DNA from: Bdellovibrionales bacterium
GTDB lineage: Bacteria; Bdellovibrionota; FAC87; UBA2466; JACKAF01
Length of the DNA: 37,828 nucleotides
Direction: 5' to 3'
NCBI GenBank assembly: GCA_020435295.1
Contig: JAGQZV010000011.1
Span: forward strand, 1-37,828
The first letter of the stretch is position 1; each line of letters opens with the position of its first letter. The notes under the pieces are model-generated. The model was not told where the DNA came from. It did not search any database and worked only from the letters and a program-made list of their open reading frames with translations. Positions 1 to 8,265 of the stretch are shown piece by piece. The position numbers were made by a program, and so were the translations under genes.

Positions 1-1659
1 CGCGTCGCGCACAACGGGGTCGTCTCTACGTACGCGGGCGGTGGGACCCAAACAAGTGACGGCGTGACCCCGCTTTCTGCACAGCTTGGCTATTTGCAGG
101 ATGTTAGCGTAGACTCTGCGGGAACCGTCTATCTTGCTGAAACGAGTACAAACCGAATCCGTAAGGTTCAAAATAACCAAATCACTGCGGTAGTAGGCTC
201 CGGAACTGCGGGGAATCCCGAGCGAGGGATTGACGCTCTAACCGCCAATGTTTTCCATCCGGTGTCGGTGGTGTCAGGCAATCCCTCTCAACTCTATTTT
301 GTGTTCCAAGCTATGGAACTGGTATCGCCGGTCCCGAATGGAAGGCGCGTCTTTGGTGTCGGGATCAACAACGAGCTGGAAATAGTTTTTGGCGAAAACG
401 GGTTGACCTGGGGAGCAAATCTAGATACCCGCTTTACCCAATTGCGAGAAGCTTCTGGCATCGCGTTTCACCCAAGCGGAGACATCTATTATACGGACGC
501 CCAAAATCATGTCGTGATGCGTATCCACAAAGGCAGTCGGGGGCAGGATGTCGTCAGTCGCTTCGCTGGGATTGGTTTAAGTGGCTGCACGGACGTTCTA
601 GGCAGCGACCCTGGCGCACTCATACTGAACGAGCCGACCGGGATCGCCATCACCGAAAATGGGGATATCTTTGTTAGTGATACCGGTAACCACCGTATTC
701 TCAAATTCCACGAAGGGCCTTTTAACTATGACATTGGTAGAGCGACCGGCCGCACCTGCGGCGCAGCTCCGTTTGCGCCCATGTACAACGGCTACAATTT
801 TCCGGAATATGATGACTACGGTAACGAAATCCCCCAAGCGCCCGCCGTGTGCGGGATTTATACGCCCTACCCAACAGCCATGGCGGCCGATCCGTCCGGA
901 AATGTGTACGCCGTACTAGCCGCAACGTCCGAGATAGTTAGAATTGCTCCTTCAGGTACAGCCCGTTATTTCGTAGGAGGCTGCGACACCATCGCGACGC
1001 TTCCGACGCGTGAGAAATTACTCGGCATTACGTCTGACGGTGAAGGCAACATTTACGTCTCCGATGGCGAAGCGTCCAAGATCCACCGTATCGGGAGTGA
1101 CAACGTGGGCGTAACCATCGCCGGGACAGGAGCACGGGGAAGTACCGGAGATGGCGGTCCGGCTTTAAGCGCACAATTTGAGTACCCCGCGGCGCTTGCC
1201 TACGACAACGATCGGCTATACGTGGCCGATGGGGGATCCATTGTGCGGGTGCACGTTCTGGATGGCGTCGGCAACCCGGATTTCGCCGAACTTCCCCCCG
1301 GCTACAACGTTTCTCCAGGAAGCACTCGCATTCGTGTCATTGAAACCAAGGAAGACGAGACACGGCGAGTCACGCTGCTGGTAGGTGGGCGATTGAACAA
1401 CACTTGTGGCACCGGTACGGTCCAAGGCTCGAGCGACTCCAGCGAGTTGTTCGATCAACTGAGTGCCAGTTTGTCCAACTACTGCCGCGCACGAATCCGC
1501 GCGCTCGCAGGTAAGACGGGTTGTGACGCGCAGACCAATCAGTCAGCGCTCGTTTTCGCTCAAAGCTTTTCTTCCGTCTACGAAACCGAGAACCCCGGTT
1601 CAGTTGCCCGTAACGCACCGTCCTCAAACATCATCAAAGTGGATCGCGAGTGCTTTTAA
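1..1659 (+). CDS. NHL-repeat beta-propeller protein, 5'-truncated by window edge
   Basis: The reading frame is already open at base 1 and encodes a typical NHL repeat ending before the GTG at 64, so the true start lies upstream. The visible 552 codons hold several NHL-type repeats: an AGGGTQ or AGTGARG-like strand, then GDGGPA.SAQ, then a YVADGG, FVSDTGNHRI or YVSDGEASKI strand. Together they predict a six-bladed-type propeller, usually an extracytoplasmic ligand- or protein-binding scaffold. The last 130 or so residues lie outside the propeller and carry four cysteines (in CGTG, NYCRA, TGCDA and the terminal ECF), suggesting disulfides and export. No signal peptide can be judged because the N-terminus is missing. 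Ligand and role are unknown. An inverted repeat directly follows the stop codon. Confidence 0.8.
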   Translation, partial: RVAHNGVVSTYAGGGTQTSDGVTPLSAQLGYLQDVSVDSAGTVYLAETSTNRIRKVQNNQITAVVGSGTAGNPERGIDALTANVFHPVSVVSGNPSQLYFVFQAMELVSPVPNGRRVFGVGINNELEIVFGENGLTWGANLDTRFTQLREASGIAFHPSGDIYYTDAQNHVVMRIHKGSRGQDVVSRFAGIGLSGCTDVLGSDPGALILNEPTGIAITENGDIFVSDTGNHRILKFHEGPFNYDIGRATGRTCGAAPFAPMYNGYNFPEYDDYGNEIPQAPAVCGIYTPYPTAMAADPSGNVYAVLAATSEIVRIAPSGTARYFVGGCDTIATLPTREKLLGITSDGEGNIYVSDGEASKIHRIGSDNVGVTIAGTGARGSTGDGGPALSAQFEYPAALAYDNDRLYVADGGSIVRVHVLDGVGNPDFAELPPGYNVSPGSTRIRVIETKEDETRRVTLLVGGRLNNTCGTGTVQGSSDSSELFDQLSASLSNYCRARIRALAGKTGCDAQTNQSALVFAQSFSSVYETENPGSVARNAPSSNIIKVDRECF

Positions 1660-1718
1660 GTATGGCGTCACTTTGTGTGTGGTTTTGTGAATAAATCTCT
1701 CACAAAGTAACGCCATAC
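1660..1718. repeat. 18-bp inverted repeat after the NHL gene
   Basis: Arms at 1660-1677 and 1701-1718 match at 17 of 18 positions and flank a 23-base spacer. The left arm begins one base after the stop codon of the upstream gene. The arms could form a long hairpin in RNA from either strand, but no T-run follows on the plus strand. It is therefore either an atypical terminator or transcript-end stabiliser, or a small palindromic repeat. Confidence 0.6.
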
Positions 1719-1751
1719 CTGCCGATAAGATCCTGAAACACTTTACTTTTA

Positions 1752-4094
1752 GTGAATACGCCGAGCTCATTTTGGACGCGCCTCGCCCCCAGAGATATTT
1801 CTCTGCGACGCGGGCTTGTGCTCGTGACCGTGGTAACGGCTATTTTCACCGGACTGTATCTCTCGCAATGGGGCGAACGAATCGAGCGCCGCTCCGCCCA
1901 TCCCGTCGCTTTTCAAATCCGGCACTTTCTCGGAATGGATCCAAAAATTGATCCGAGACTTAAAGTGTACGCGTTCGACGACTCCACTCTGAAATACGTC
2001 GATGATGAGGATCTCACGCTAAAACAATGGGCCGATACATTAGAAAGTTTCGTAAAGGCTAACCCAAAAGCAGTGCTCATCCCAAAGTTATTCGGTACTC
2101 CCCGTGGGAGATCGTACGCAAGAACTTTTGTGAAGCGACTCGAGCGCCTGAAGTTTCCTATCATTACGGCGGCAGTTCTAACACGAGACGCATCCCGGGC
2201 GTCCTACCCCCTCGACCGAGATTTCTACAGTCTCGAAGCTCTGTCCGCAGCAGGAAAAAAAATCGAATCGCTCGACTCCCTCAAGCTACCGCCCGCAGAT
2301 ACTTTGAACGCAATCGGCCCACACCCGTCCATTCAAAAAGCGTTCTCGCATGTCGGCCACATCAACTATTACGATGACTTTTTCTTCAGCACGTTTACAC
2401 GAGTCACAGAAAAAACGGCACTTCCTGCAGCTCCCTTTCTTCTTGCGGAGTCTCTCTACTTCGACGATGGGAACCTGTATGCCGATGGAAGAGCTGTCCC
2501 GGCCGACCACCATGGCCGAGTCCTCATCAACATGGGAGCCCCATCCAAGTACTACGAACGCATCTACGCCCTAAAGAGTGTACTCAAGCGCGCGGAGCAT
2601 GGAGAGCAGGTAACGACACTCCCAGAGAATGCTGTTGTGCTCTTGTTATTCATGTTTTCGCCCAATGTGGACATGACGCAGTCCCCGTTCGGTCCTGTCC
2701 CGGAGGGTCTCGTCTTAAACGCGTTGGTAAATAGCGTTCTGACCAATCAATGGATCCGCTTTTTGCCAATGGGGGCCTTGTGGGTGGCGATTTTTTGTCT
2801 CATCGGTGGAGCGCTCGGACTCTATTTTCAAGCAAGCCAATTTTGGATCATTCTAGGGGGAATGGCAGTTTCCATATTTGCGGCAGGGTGGGCCGCCTTC
2901 TCGTACGCCTCAATGCATACCCCGTGGTTTTTCTCCGGCCTAGGCCTTCTCACAACTGGAGCCACCGTATTTCTGGAAAAGTACCGGCTTATCGACATGA
3001 AAACGCGGCGAGTGCGTGCTGCTTTGGATGGATTGGTTCCAAAACGCCAGCTACTAGAAATCATCAAGCAACCGCTTGCCGAACTCACCAAACCATCCGA
3101 ACACGTAACAACGATCATGTTCATCGATGTCATTGGCTTCTATCTGACTGCCGAAACCCAAGCTCCCGCTACCGTTTTCCTATCACTAAAAGAATTGTTA
3201 TCACGCCTCACCAACACAATTCATGAATTCAATGGAATTGTGGACAAGACAACCGGTGACGGAATGCTCTGTTTCTTTGGTTATGACTACGTGACCGGAA
3301 AAGTGGATCCGGATCACGCGAACAAGGCCCTTGCCTGTGCCATAGAAATTCAACGCACCAGCCTCAAACTGAACTTGGAGGCCCACGAAAAACACAAAGC
3401 TCTGTTTCCCCTCCGTATTGGCCTAAACACCGGGAACGTTTTTATTGGCGATCTAGGAAACGCCGAGCGCATGGACTTCACAATTATCGGCCACGCAATT
3501 AACTTCGCAAAGCGGCTCGAGAGTGCTTGTGAGGACTACTGCGTCATGCTAGGTGCCTCCACCTATGATCTCGTCACAACAAATGCTGATGACGTACGCA
3601 TTAAAAAGAAGATGCTGCAGATAAAACATTACCAGGAGCTTGTCGAAGGCTACGAAGTCGATCCACTCGCCAATCTGCAGATTGAACGCCAAGCGGCCCT
3701 CGCTGCTTATTGGAATTTTGCGCATAAGGTGCAGCATAGCCCACGGTGGGAAGTCCCCGAAAGTACCCACATTGACGCTCACACCAAAACGCATGGGAGC
3801 GGCCGGGTAGTAAACTTCTCTCAGGGAGGAATGGCCATAGAACTCGATCAGTACCTGGCCCGCGGGGTGATCCTGGAGTTCAGCATTGAATCCAACTCCA
3901 CCGAATTGGCCGATGAACTAAAGAAGATCGGACTTTCGACTCTCGTGGGCGAAATCCGTTGGGGCCGACCAAAAAGCCAAGGGTGCTACCTACATGGGGT
4001 GGCTCTCCAGAATCTGACCGAGACCCAGTCGCAGGAGATCCAGCGCCTTCTCCGTTCTGTCGTGACCTCGAGAGCCCTTAAGAAGACGGGCTAG
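1752..4094 (+). CDS. Membrane adenylate cyclase: CHASE2 sensor, class III cyclase, C-terminal PilZ domain
   Basis: Predicted to make cAMP at the inner membrane. The N-terminal helix (about residues 21-38) is followed by a periplasmic CHASE2-like region (about 65-325, beginning around LKVYAFDDSTL) and three hydrophobic segments (about 334-408). The class III cyclase domain spans about 450-615. Catalytic positions look intact: metal-binding D459 and D503, adenine-contacting K499, T577 at the usual Asp/Thr position (as in many bacterial cAMP-forming cyclases), N584 and R588. Residues about 660-770 form a PilZ-like domain with the NxSxxG motif NFSQGG (688-693). The arginine-rich RxxxR c-di-GMP motif is not obvious before it, so nucleotide binding is uncertain. 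The GTG start is the only candidate after an in-frame stop at 1734. No good Shine-Dalgarno is visible. The stop codon overlaps that of the convergent neighbour. Confidence 0.88.
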   Translation: MNTPSSFWTRLAPRDISLRRGLVLVTVVTAIFTGLYLSQWGERIERRSAHPVAFQIRHFLGMDPKIDPRLKVYAFDDSTLKYVDDEDLTLKQWADTLESFVKANPKAVLIPKLFGTPRGRSYARTFVKRLERLKFPIITAAVLTRDASRASYPLDRDFYSLEALSAAGKKIESLDSLKLPPADTLNAIGPHPSIQKAFSHVGHINYYDDFFFSTFTRVTEKTALPAAPFLLAESLYFDDGNLYADGRAVPADHHGRVLINMGAPSKYYERIYALKSVLKRAEHGEQVTTLPENAVVLLLFMFSPNVDMTQSPFGPVPEGLVLNALVNSVLTNQWIRFLPMGALWVAIFCLIGGALGLYFQASQFWIILGGMAVSIFAAGWAAFSYASMHTPWFFSGLGLLTTGATVFLEKYRLIDMKTRRVRAALDGLVPKRQLLEIIKQPLAELTKPSEHVTTIMFIDVIGFYLTAETQAPATVFLSLKELLSRLTNTIHEFNGIVDKTTGDGMLCFFGYDYVTGKVDPDHANKALACAIEIQRTSLKLNLEAHEKHKALFPLRIGLNTGNVFIGDLGNAERMDFTIIGHAINFAKRLESACEDYCVMLGASTYDLVTTNADDVRIKKKMLQIKHYQELVEGYEVDPLANLQIERQAALAAYWNFAHKVQHSPRWEVPESTHIDAHTKTHGSGRVVNFSQGGMAIELDQYLARGVILEFSIESNSTELADELKKIGLSTLVGEIRWGRPKSQGCYLHGVALQNLTETQSQEIQRLLRSVVTSRALKKTG

Positions 4095-5104
4095 GGACTT
4101 AGCTGCCCCACCCATTCCCGAATTTTCTCAACCGCAATGTTATCGATCACCTTGCTACCAATTGGTGGCATGCGATTGAAATCCAAGGACTCCATTCGGT
4201 AAATAGCGGCGCTGTGGTCAGGGCTGCCTCCTCGCAGTCTGAAGCTTTGATCCACTCCCGGAATCTGAAAAAACAACGTCGGCTGATTCACTGCTGTTAG
4301 GAACGCCGGGGCGGTAGACTCGGACGTTGAGGTTACATCGTGCCTTAACCACAGGTTTGTCCAGCTCGCACTTCCTTGCGGATTATGACAGTGGCCGCAA
4401 TTTCCGTGGAAGTAGCCCATGGACACGCGTCCTTCACCCGTTACGGAGTGGATTCTGGGCGCCGGATCCAGTTCCGTCTCCTCGCGATCGATTAGTCCTT
4501 CTCTAGCTAGCACCAGAAGGTCGAGCCCAACGGAGTGGGAAGGGATACTGAGCGGATCCCGATCGGTTGAAAGCTGTAGGGCATCAAAACCCAATACCGG
4601 ATCCCCTCCTCGACGGTGGCAGGCCCTGCAATCCGCTCCACCAGGTATATCGTGAAACACTCCGGGGGAAATTGGGAAATGATTTGCCAGACCACTCGAA
4701 GGTGCCAGCACGGCATCGCTCTCGTCGGCATTCCAAACATAACTTCCAAATTCCCATTCGCTTGTCGATACTTTTTCTATCAACCGAGTTTCCACGCGGC
4801 GCAGACCACCTTCGCCATAAAATGCGAACTCTTTCCACAGTTTGGTTCCAACAGGAAATGCCCAGTGGTTGATGTCGGCCTCAAGTCCCTGTGTCTTAAT
4901 GGTCTGGCCAGGCGGTACGTAAATCCATCTCTTTTTTTCGGCACCATCCGTCCACAATGGGTATTGAGGCGCATAAAAGCGATTCGCCGGATGCACTTGT
5001 TTGGATTCAAAATTCAAATAGAGTCCCGTTTCGGACAAATGAAGGCTTTGCCCCCATGCCCCAAGCGCCGCCATGGAAAGGTAGAGAGAAAGAAGTTGCC
5101 GCAT
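4091..5104 (-). CDS. Secreted diheme c-type cytochrome-like protein (SO2930/HNE_0200-type)
   Basis: The 337-residue product has a signal peptide (residues 1-18, hydrophobic core LLSLYLSMAALGA) and two CxxCH heme c attachment sites, CRACH (159-163) and CGHCH (236-240). This predicts a periplasmic or surface electron-transfer protein. The WxNGAEKKRW-like start region, central GGADCRACH and late MPP motif resemble a family annotated only as conserved hypothetical diheme proteins. A possible distal methionine ligand lies in the late RMPP segment. An open frame extends to 5224, but the ATG at 5104 has a GGAGG six bases upstream and starts a clean signal peptide, so the longer start is rejected. 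The gene converges on the cyclase with a 4-base stop overlap. No cytochrome maturation genes are nearby. Confidence 0.8.
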   Translation of the reverse strand: MRQLLSLYLSMAALGAWGQSLHLSETGLYLNFESKQVHPANRFYAPQYPLWTDGAEKKRWIYVPPGQTIKTQGLEADINHWAFPVGTKLWKEFAFYGEGGLRRVETRLIEKVSTSEWEFGSYVWNADESDAVLAPSSGLANHFPISPGVFHDIPGGADCRACHRRGGDPVLGFDALQLSTDRDPLSIPSHSVGLDLLVLAREGLIDREETELDPAPRIHSVTGEGRVSMGYFHGNCGHCHNPQGSASWTNLWLRHDVTSTSESTAPAFLTAVNQPTLFFQIPGVDQSFRLRGGSPDHSAAIYRMESLDFNRMPPIGSKVIDNIAVEKIREWVGQLSP

Positions 5105-5315
5105 CGAGAGCCTCCGTCGCGGACCATTGGGGACCGCTTGCTCAGTGTCGGGTTTTTTCCCCCTTGTTTGCAGCGCAAAAGCTGCAAGTCGTTCTTGTAC
5201 TCGGCGCAAGGAGCCTTGTGGCACCGTTACACCAAATTGGGACCATGTTTAGCCCTGTGGGAAGCTCAATGACACTGGCACCCCGATTGCATTGTTGATC
5301 GTATGGAGGGGCACG

Positions 5316-5786
5316 ATGAAACGCCTATCGGCAATTACTTTATTGTTCCTTGCAATGCTGGCCCACGGAAGCGAGGAAAACATCCGCCTCAGTTTGGTGG
5401 AAACCGAGCTTGAAACGGAGGGTCTCTCTTCTGGGCTGCAAAAGATTATCCAAATCAACCAAGATGGTGTTGCGTACGGAATTCTGCGAGGTACGCATGG
5501 AGAAAGCCACAAGGTGTACTTGCGTGTGTTTTTGAGAAAAGAAATGAACGATCTCGAACAAAAAATCTCAGAAGTGGACGCCGCCCCGTTAATCCACCGA
5601 AACGCCGAGTGTCTGGCTCTTCCCACCAAGAGTTTCAATTACCGCGCCGCCAATGGATCGATTGCCCTCTATGAAGCCACCTTTCCGTGTGGCGCGTATG
5701 ACCGAAACCAGGCGCCAGCAACAAAGGCTCTGCTCGCTCTGTTAGATGCACTGCACTTAAAGTTTCAAGAAGAACTGGAGACGTAG
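5316..5786 (+). CDS. Small secreted protein of unknown function
   Basis: The product has 156 residues with a signal peptide (MKRLSAITLLFLAMLAHGS, cleavage likely after AHG or HGS). The ATG at 5316 is preceded by GGAGGG at 5305-5310, five bases away. This is better than the upstream in-frame start at 5292, which would place charged residues before the signal. The mature part is mixed alpha/beta with two cysteines, at NAECLAL and FPCGAY, which could pair. I do not recognise the family. It is transcribed away from the diheme protein, and a strong intrinsic terminator lies about 25 bases after its stop, so it is probably monocistronic. Confidence 0.75.
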   Translation: MKRLSAITLLFLAMLAHGSEENIRLSLVETELETEGLSSGLQKIIQINQDGVAYGILRGTHGESHKVYLRVFLRKEMNDLEQKISEVDAAPLIHRNAECLALPTKSFNYRAANGSIALYEATFPCGAYDRNQAPATKALLALLDALHLKFQEELET

Positions 5787-5811
5787 ACTCTCCTTTTTTT
5801 CCATTAGCGGA

Positions 5812-5850
5812 CGAAGGCGTGGGCACGGTGCCCGCGCTTTCGTTTTTTTT
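5812..5850 (+). terminator. Intrinsic terminator
   Basis: A 15-bp stem (5812-5826 with 5828-5842, two G-T wobbles) is followed directly by eight T residues (5843-5850). It terminates the small secreted protein gene ending at 5786. Confidence 0.92.
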
Positions 5851-6171
5851 CTTTTGAGTTGACGGTTTAGGCGAGGCGCCAGCTCTTCAAAGCTGGCGCC
5901 CACTCCATTTTGCTTTCACCGTGGGACATACAGATAAGGTCCGACGGATTGCAACCAAGTCGCCCGCAAACCCCCGACCGCGGGCCCTTGTTGCTGAAAG
6001 CGTTCCCCCCTGTTTTGGAACTCTTACGACGGCGCTCGTCCACTGTATCTGGAATGATCGCCAAAACTGTTCACTTAACTCCAAAACCTGTGTCCAAGAA
6101 AAACGTAGCGCGCCTGGCCACCGATGTCACAGCCCGCCATCGCATAGTGTTAACAAATGCTACCAGTTCCG
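5851..6171. other. Gene-poor intergenic stretch with one perfect hairpin
   Basis: No convincing coding region is seen on either strand; the open frames present are short, lack good Shine-Dalgarno sequences and look like chance. At 5875-5900 there is a perfect 10-bp stem (GGCGCCAGCT with its complement) around a 6-base loop, with only a short T-stretch nearby on the plus strand. It may help stop transcripts from the proBA side or belong to an unannotated small RNA. No tRNA, tmRNA or RNase P signature was found. Confidence 0.5.
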
Positions 6172-7428
6172 TTAACGAACCTGACCTTGGCCATCGACGA
6201 TCCAGCGGGCGCTGGTTAGCTCACGCAGGCCGACCGGCCCTCGCACATGGAGCTTTTGAGTACTAATTCCTAACTCGCCGCCGAGCCCAAACGCAAAGCC
6301 ATCCGTGAACCGCGTAGACGCGTTCCAGTACGCAGCGGCGCAGTCGACCTCTTGTTGGAACTTGTGGCCAGCCTCGGCAGAAGCCGTGACGATCGATTCC
6401 GAGTGCCCCGAACCGTGTGCCTCGATATGCGCCAACGCCGCCTCAAGATCAGACACGACACGACAGTTGAGCTGATAATCCAAGTATTCGGTGTCCCAAT
6501 TCTCTGGCGTGGCGGCAACTACGCCCGACTTGCCTTCTAAGATCTTCAGAGCTATTGGGCAACAAAACCAACGAACGTTCTTCAAACTCAAACGCTCGTA
6601 CAATTTCGGGAGCACCTGCTCGGCTATAGCTTCATGTACCAGTAGTGTTTCCACGGCATTGCAGACGCCAGGTCGTTGTGTCTTGGCGTTCTCCACGATA
6701 TTGAGGCTCATTTCCGGATCAGCGTCCGCGTGCAAATAGACGTGGCACAGTCCGCGGTCATTTTTGATGATGGGCATACGAGCGTTTTCGACAACGTAGT
6801 TGATAAGGCCCTCTCCGCCACGTGGAACCACGACGTCGATGTACTGCTTCTGCTTTAGCAGAAACTCCACCAAGGTCCTGTCCGGATCGGTGATTCCCCA
6901 GAAGAGTTTGCTGGACATCTCATTTTGCGAAAGCGCTTCCTCCAATAGAGCATAGATCGCGGCAGTGGAATGCCGCGATTCCTTGCCGCCCCGAAGAAGG
7001 ATAATATTCCCCGACTTGAAGGCCAGCGAAAAAGCCTCTAGCGCCACATTCGGTCGAGATTCGAAAATAAGGAGAATAACCCCAAGCGGACTGCGAACCT
7101 GCCGTAGCCTTAGTCCGTTCTCCAATACCCTCGAGGTCACCTCCTCACCCACAGGATCTTTTTGCGCCGCCACCTGTTGCAAACTGTCGGCCGCCTGCTT
7201 TAGTCGCTCTTCATTAAGCAAGAGCCTATCTTTAAATGCGTGGGTGGCGTCCGGTGCCAGTGCGGCCATATCCTTTGCATTGGCTTCCAAAATTTTAGGC
7301 GAACGCTTTAAGAGCAACTCTGCGGCCGTAAGCAGAACAGCATTCTTTTCTTCTTTAGGTGCGGTACGAAGCGCCCGTGCTTCTTTCTTGCAGGCGGCAA
7401 GTTGAGTCAGTATCTCATTCTCCGTCAT
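6172..7428 (-). CDS. proA: Gamma-glutamyl phosphate reductase (glutamate-5-semialdehyde dehydrogenase)
   Basis: Second step of proline synthesis: NADPH-dependent reduction of gamma-glutamyl phosphate to glutamate-5-semialdehyde in the cytoplasm. The 418-residue product matches the usual family length. Recognisable motifs include RSPLGVILLIFESRPNV, the RGGKE strand, VVPRGGEGLI, and the catalytic cysteine in RPGVCNAVETLLV (about C256). The C-terminal GFGLGGELGIST-like segment reads FAFGLGGELGISTQK. The ATG at 7428 overlaps the proB stop as ATGA and has AGGAG seven bases upstream, which fixes the start over an alternative 30 bases upstream. Last gene of the K+/proline cluster. Confidence 0.97.
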   Translation of the reverse strand: MTENEILTQLAACKKEARALRTAPKEEKNAVLLTAAELLLKRSPKILEANAKDMAALAPDATHAFKDRLLLNEERLKQAADSLQQVAAQKDPVGEEVTSRVLENGLRLRQVRSPLGVILLIFESRPNVALEAFSLAFKSGNIILLRGGKESRHSTAAIYALLEEALSQNEMSSKLFWGITDPDRTLVEFLLKQKQYIDVVVPRGGEGLINYVVENARMPIIKNDRGLCHVYLHADADPEMSLNIVENAKTQRPGVCNAVETLLVHEAIAEQVLPKLYERLSLKNVRWFCCPIALKILEGKSGVVAATPENWDTEYLDYQLNCRVVSDLEAALAHIEAHGSGHSESIVTASAEAGHKFQQEVDCAAAYWNASTRFTDGFAFGLGGELGISTQKLHVRGPVGLRELTSARWIVDGQGQVR

Positions 7429-8201
7429 CCTTTTGCTCCTACCGAAGTTCCGAGGCACTCCCCGTCCACCAACCGCAACAGGACATTCGGAAGATCGCCA
7501 CGTACTAATGAGGCACGAATACCCGCAGCATTGGCTTCCTTCGCTGCTTTGAGTTTTGAGTACATGCCGCCCGTACCAAACTTTGAGCCTTCCGCTGGAG
7601 CGAGTTGCTCCAACAAGGCGTCACTAACCGAATCTAGGTGCGGCACAATAGCACTTTTTGGATCGTGCTTTGGATTCTTGTCATAAAGACCATCCACATC
7701 AGTAAGCAAGACGAGGCGATCCGCCTTCAACATCACGGCAACTTTTGCGCTGAGCGAGTCGTTGTCGCCAAACTTAATCTCTTCGGTAGCCACCGCGTCG
7801 TTTTCATTGAGAATGGGTACCACTCCCCAATGCAATAAAGTTTGGAGCGTCCGCTCGAGATTCTGACCCCGAACAGGATCCGCCATGTCCCCATAGCTAA
7901 GCAGGATCTGCGCTCCTTTCAGGCCCACGGCGTTTAAACTCAAGTTGTAAAGATCCATAAGCCCGGGCTGCCCAATAGCGCTGAGCGCCTGCTTCTCCGC
8001 CAAAGTACGGGTGGCGGACTCAAACCCGGTACGCTCGATTGCCATCGCAATCGCTCCAGAAGTCACCCACACGACCTCCACGTTCTTCTTGGCCAACGCC
8101 GCCACTTGCTGCATCCAGGCTCTCAGTAGCAACGGTCCCCCGTTACATACAAGTTGGCTGCCGACCTTAACCACCCACCTTTTTCTTGAAGATTCCGACA
8201 T
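7425..8201 (-). CDS. proB: Glutamate 5-kinase, short form without PUA domain
   Basis: First and feedback-controlled step of proline synthesis: ATP-dependent phosphorylation of glutamate. The 258-residue amino-acid-kinase domain shows KVGSQLV near the start, TSGAIA (about 48-53), NENDAV, FGDNDSLSA, DVDGLYDKNP and GTGGMYSKLKAA. Enterobacterial enzymes are about 370 residues because of a C-terminal PUA domain; that domain is absent here, as in some other bacteria. The ATG at 8201 has AGGAG six bases upstream, so the longer frame to 8246 is not used. It overlaps proA by four bases and starts 64 bases after the trkH stop, suggesting co-transcription with the potassium genes. Confidence 0.96.
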   Translation of the reverse strand: MSESSRKRWVVKVGSQLVCNGGPLLLRAWMQQVAALAKKNVEVVWVTSGAIAMAIERTGFESATRTLAEKQALSAIGQPGLMDLYNLSLNAVGLKGAQILLSYGDMADPVRGQNLERTLQTLLHWGVVPILNENDAVATEEIKFGDNDSLSAKVAVMLKADRLVLLTDVDGLYDKNPKHDPKSAIVPHLDSVSDALLEQLAPAEGSKFGTGGMYSKLKAAKEANAAGIRASLVRGDLPNVLLRLVDGECLGTSVGAKG

Positions 8202-8265
8202 CAGAGGCTCCTGCCCACTTATAGAATAGACCGTCAATCGGCACAAGGGCTCCGAGGCCCAGCGA

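Noticed and set aside
2750-3226. 158-residue open frame inside the cyclase gene on the same strand
   Set aside because: Shadow of the cyclase reading frame, with no Shine-Dalgarno and no recognisable domain.
5105-5224. N-terminal extension of the diheme protein
   Set aside because: Non-family-like basic stretch before the signal peptide; the internal ATG has an ideal Shine-Dalgarno.
4616-5272. 218-residue plus-strand open frame antisense to the diheme protein
   Set aside because: Antisense shadow; the heme motifs and signal peptide are on the other strand.
5887-6084. Two 65-residue minus-strand frames in the proA-downstream gap
   Set aside because: They overlap each other, lack ribosome sites and have random-looking composition.
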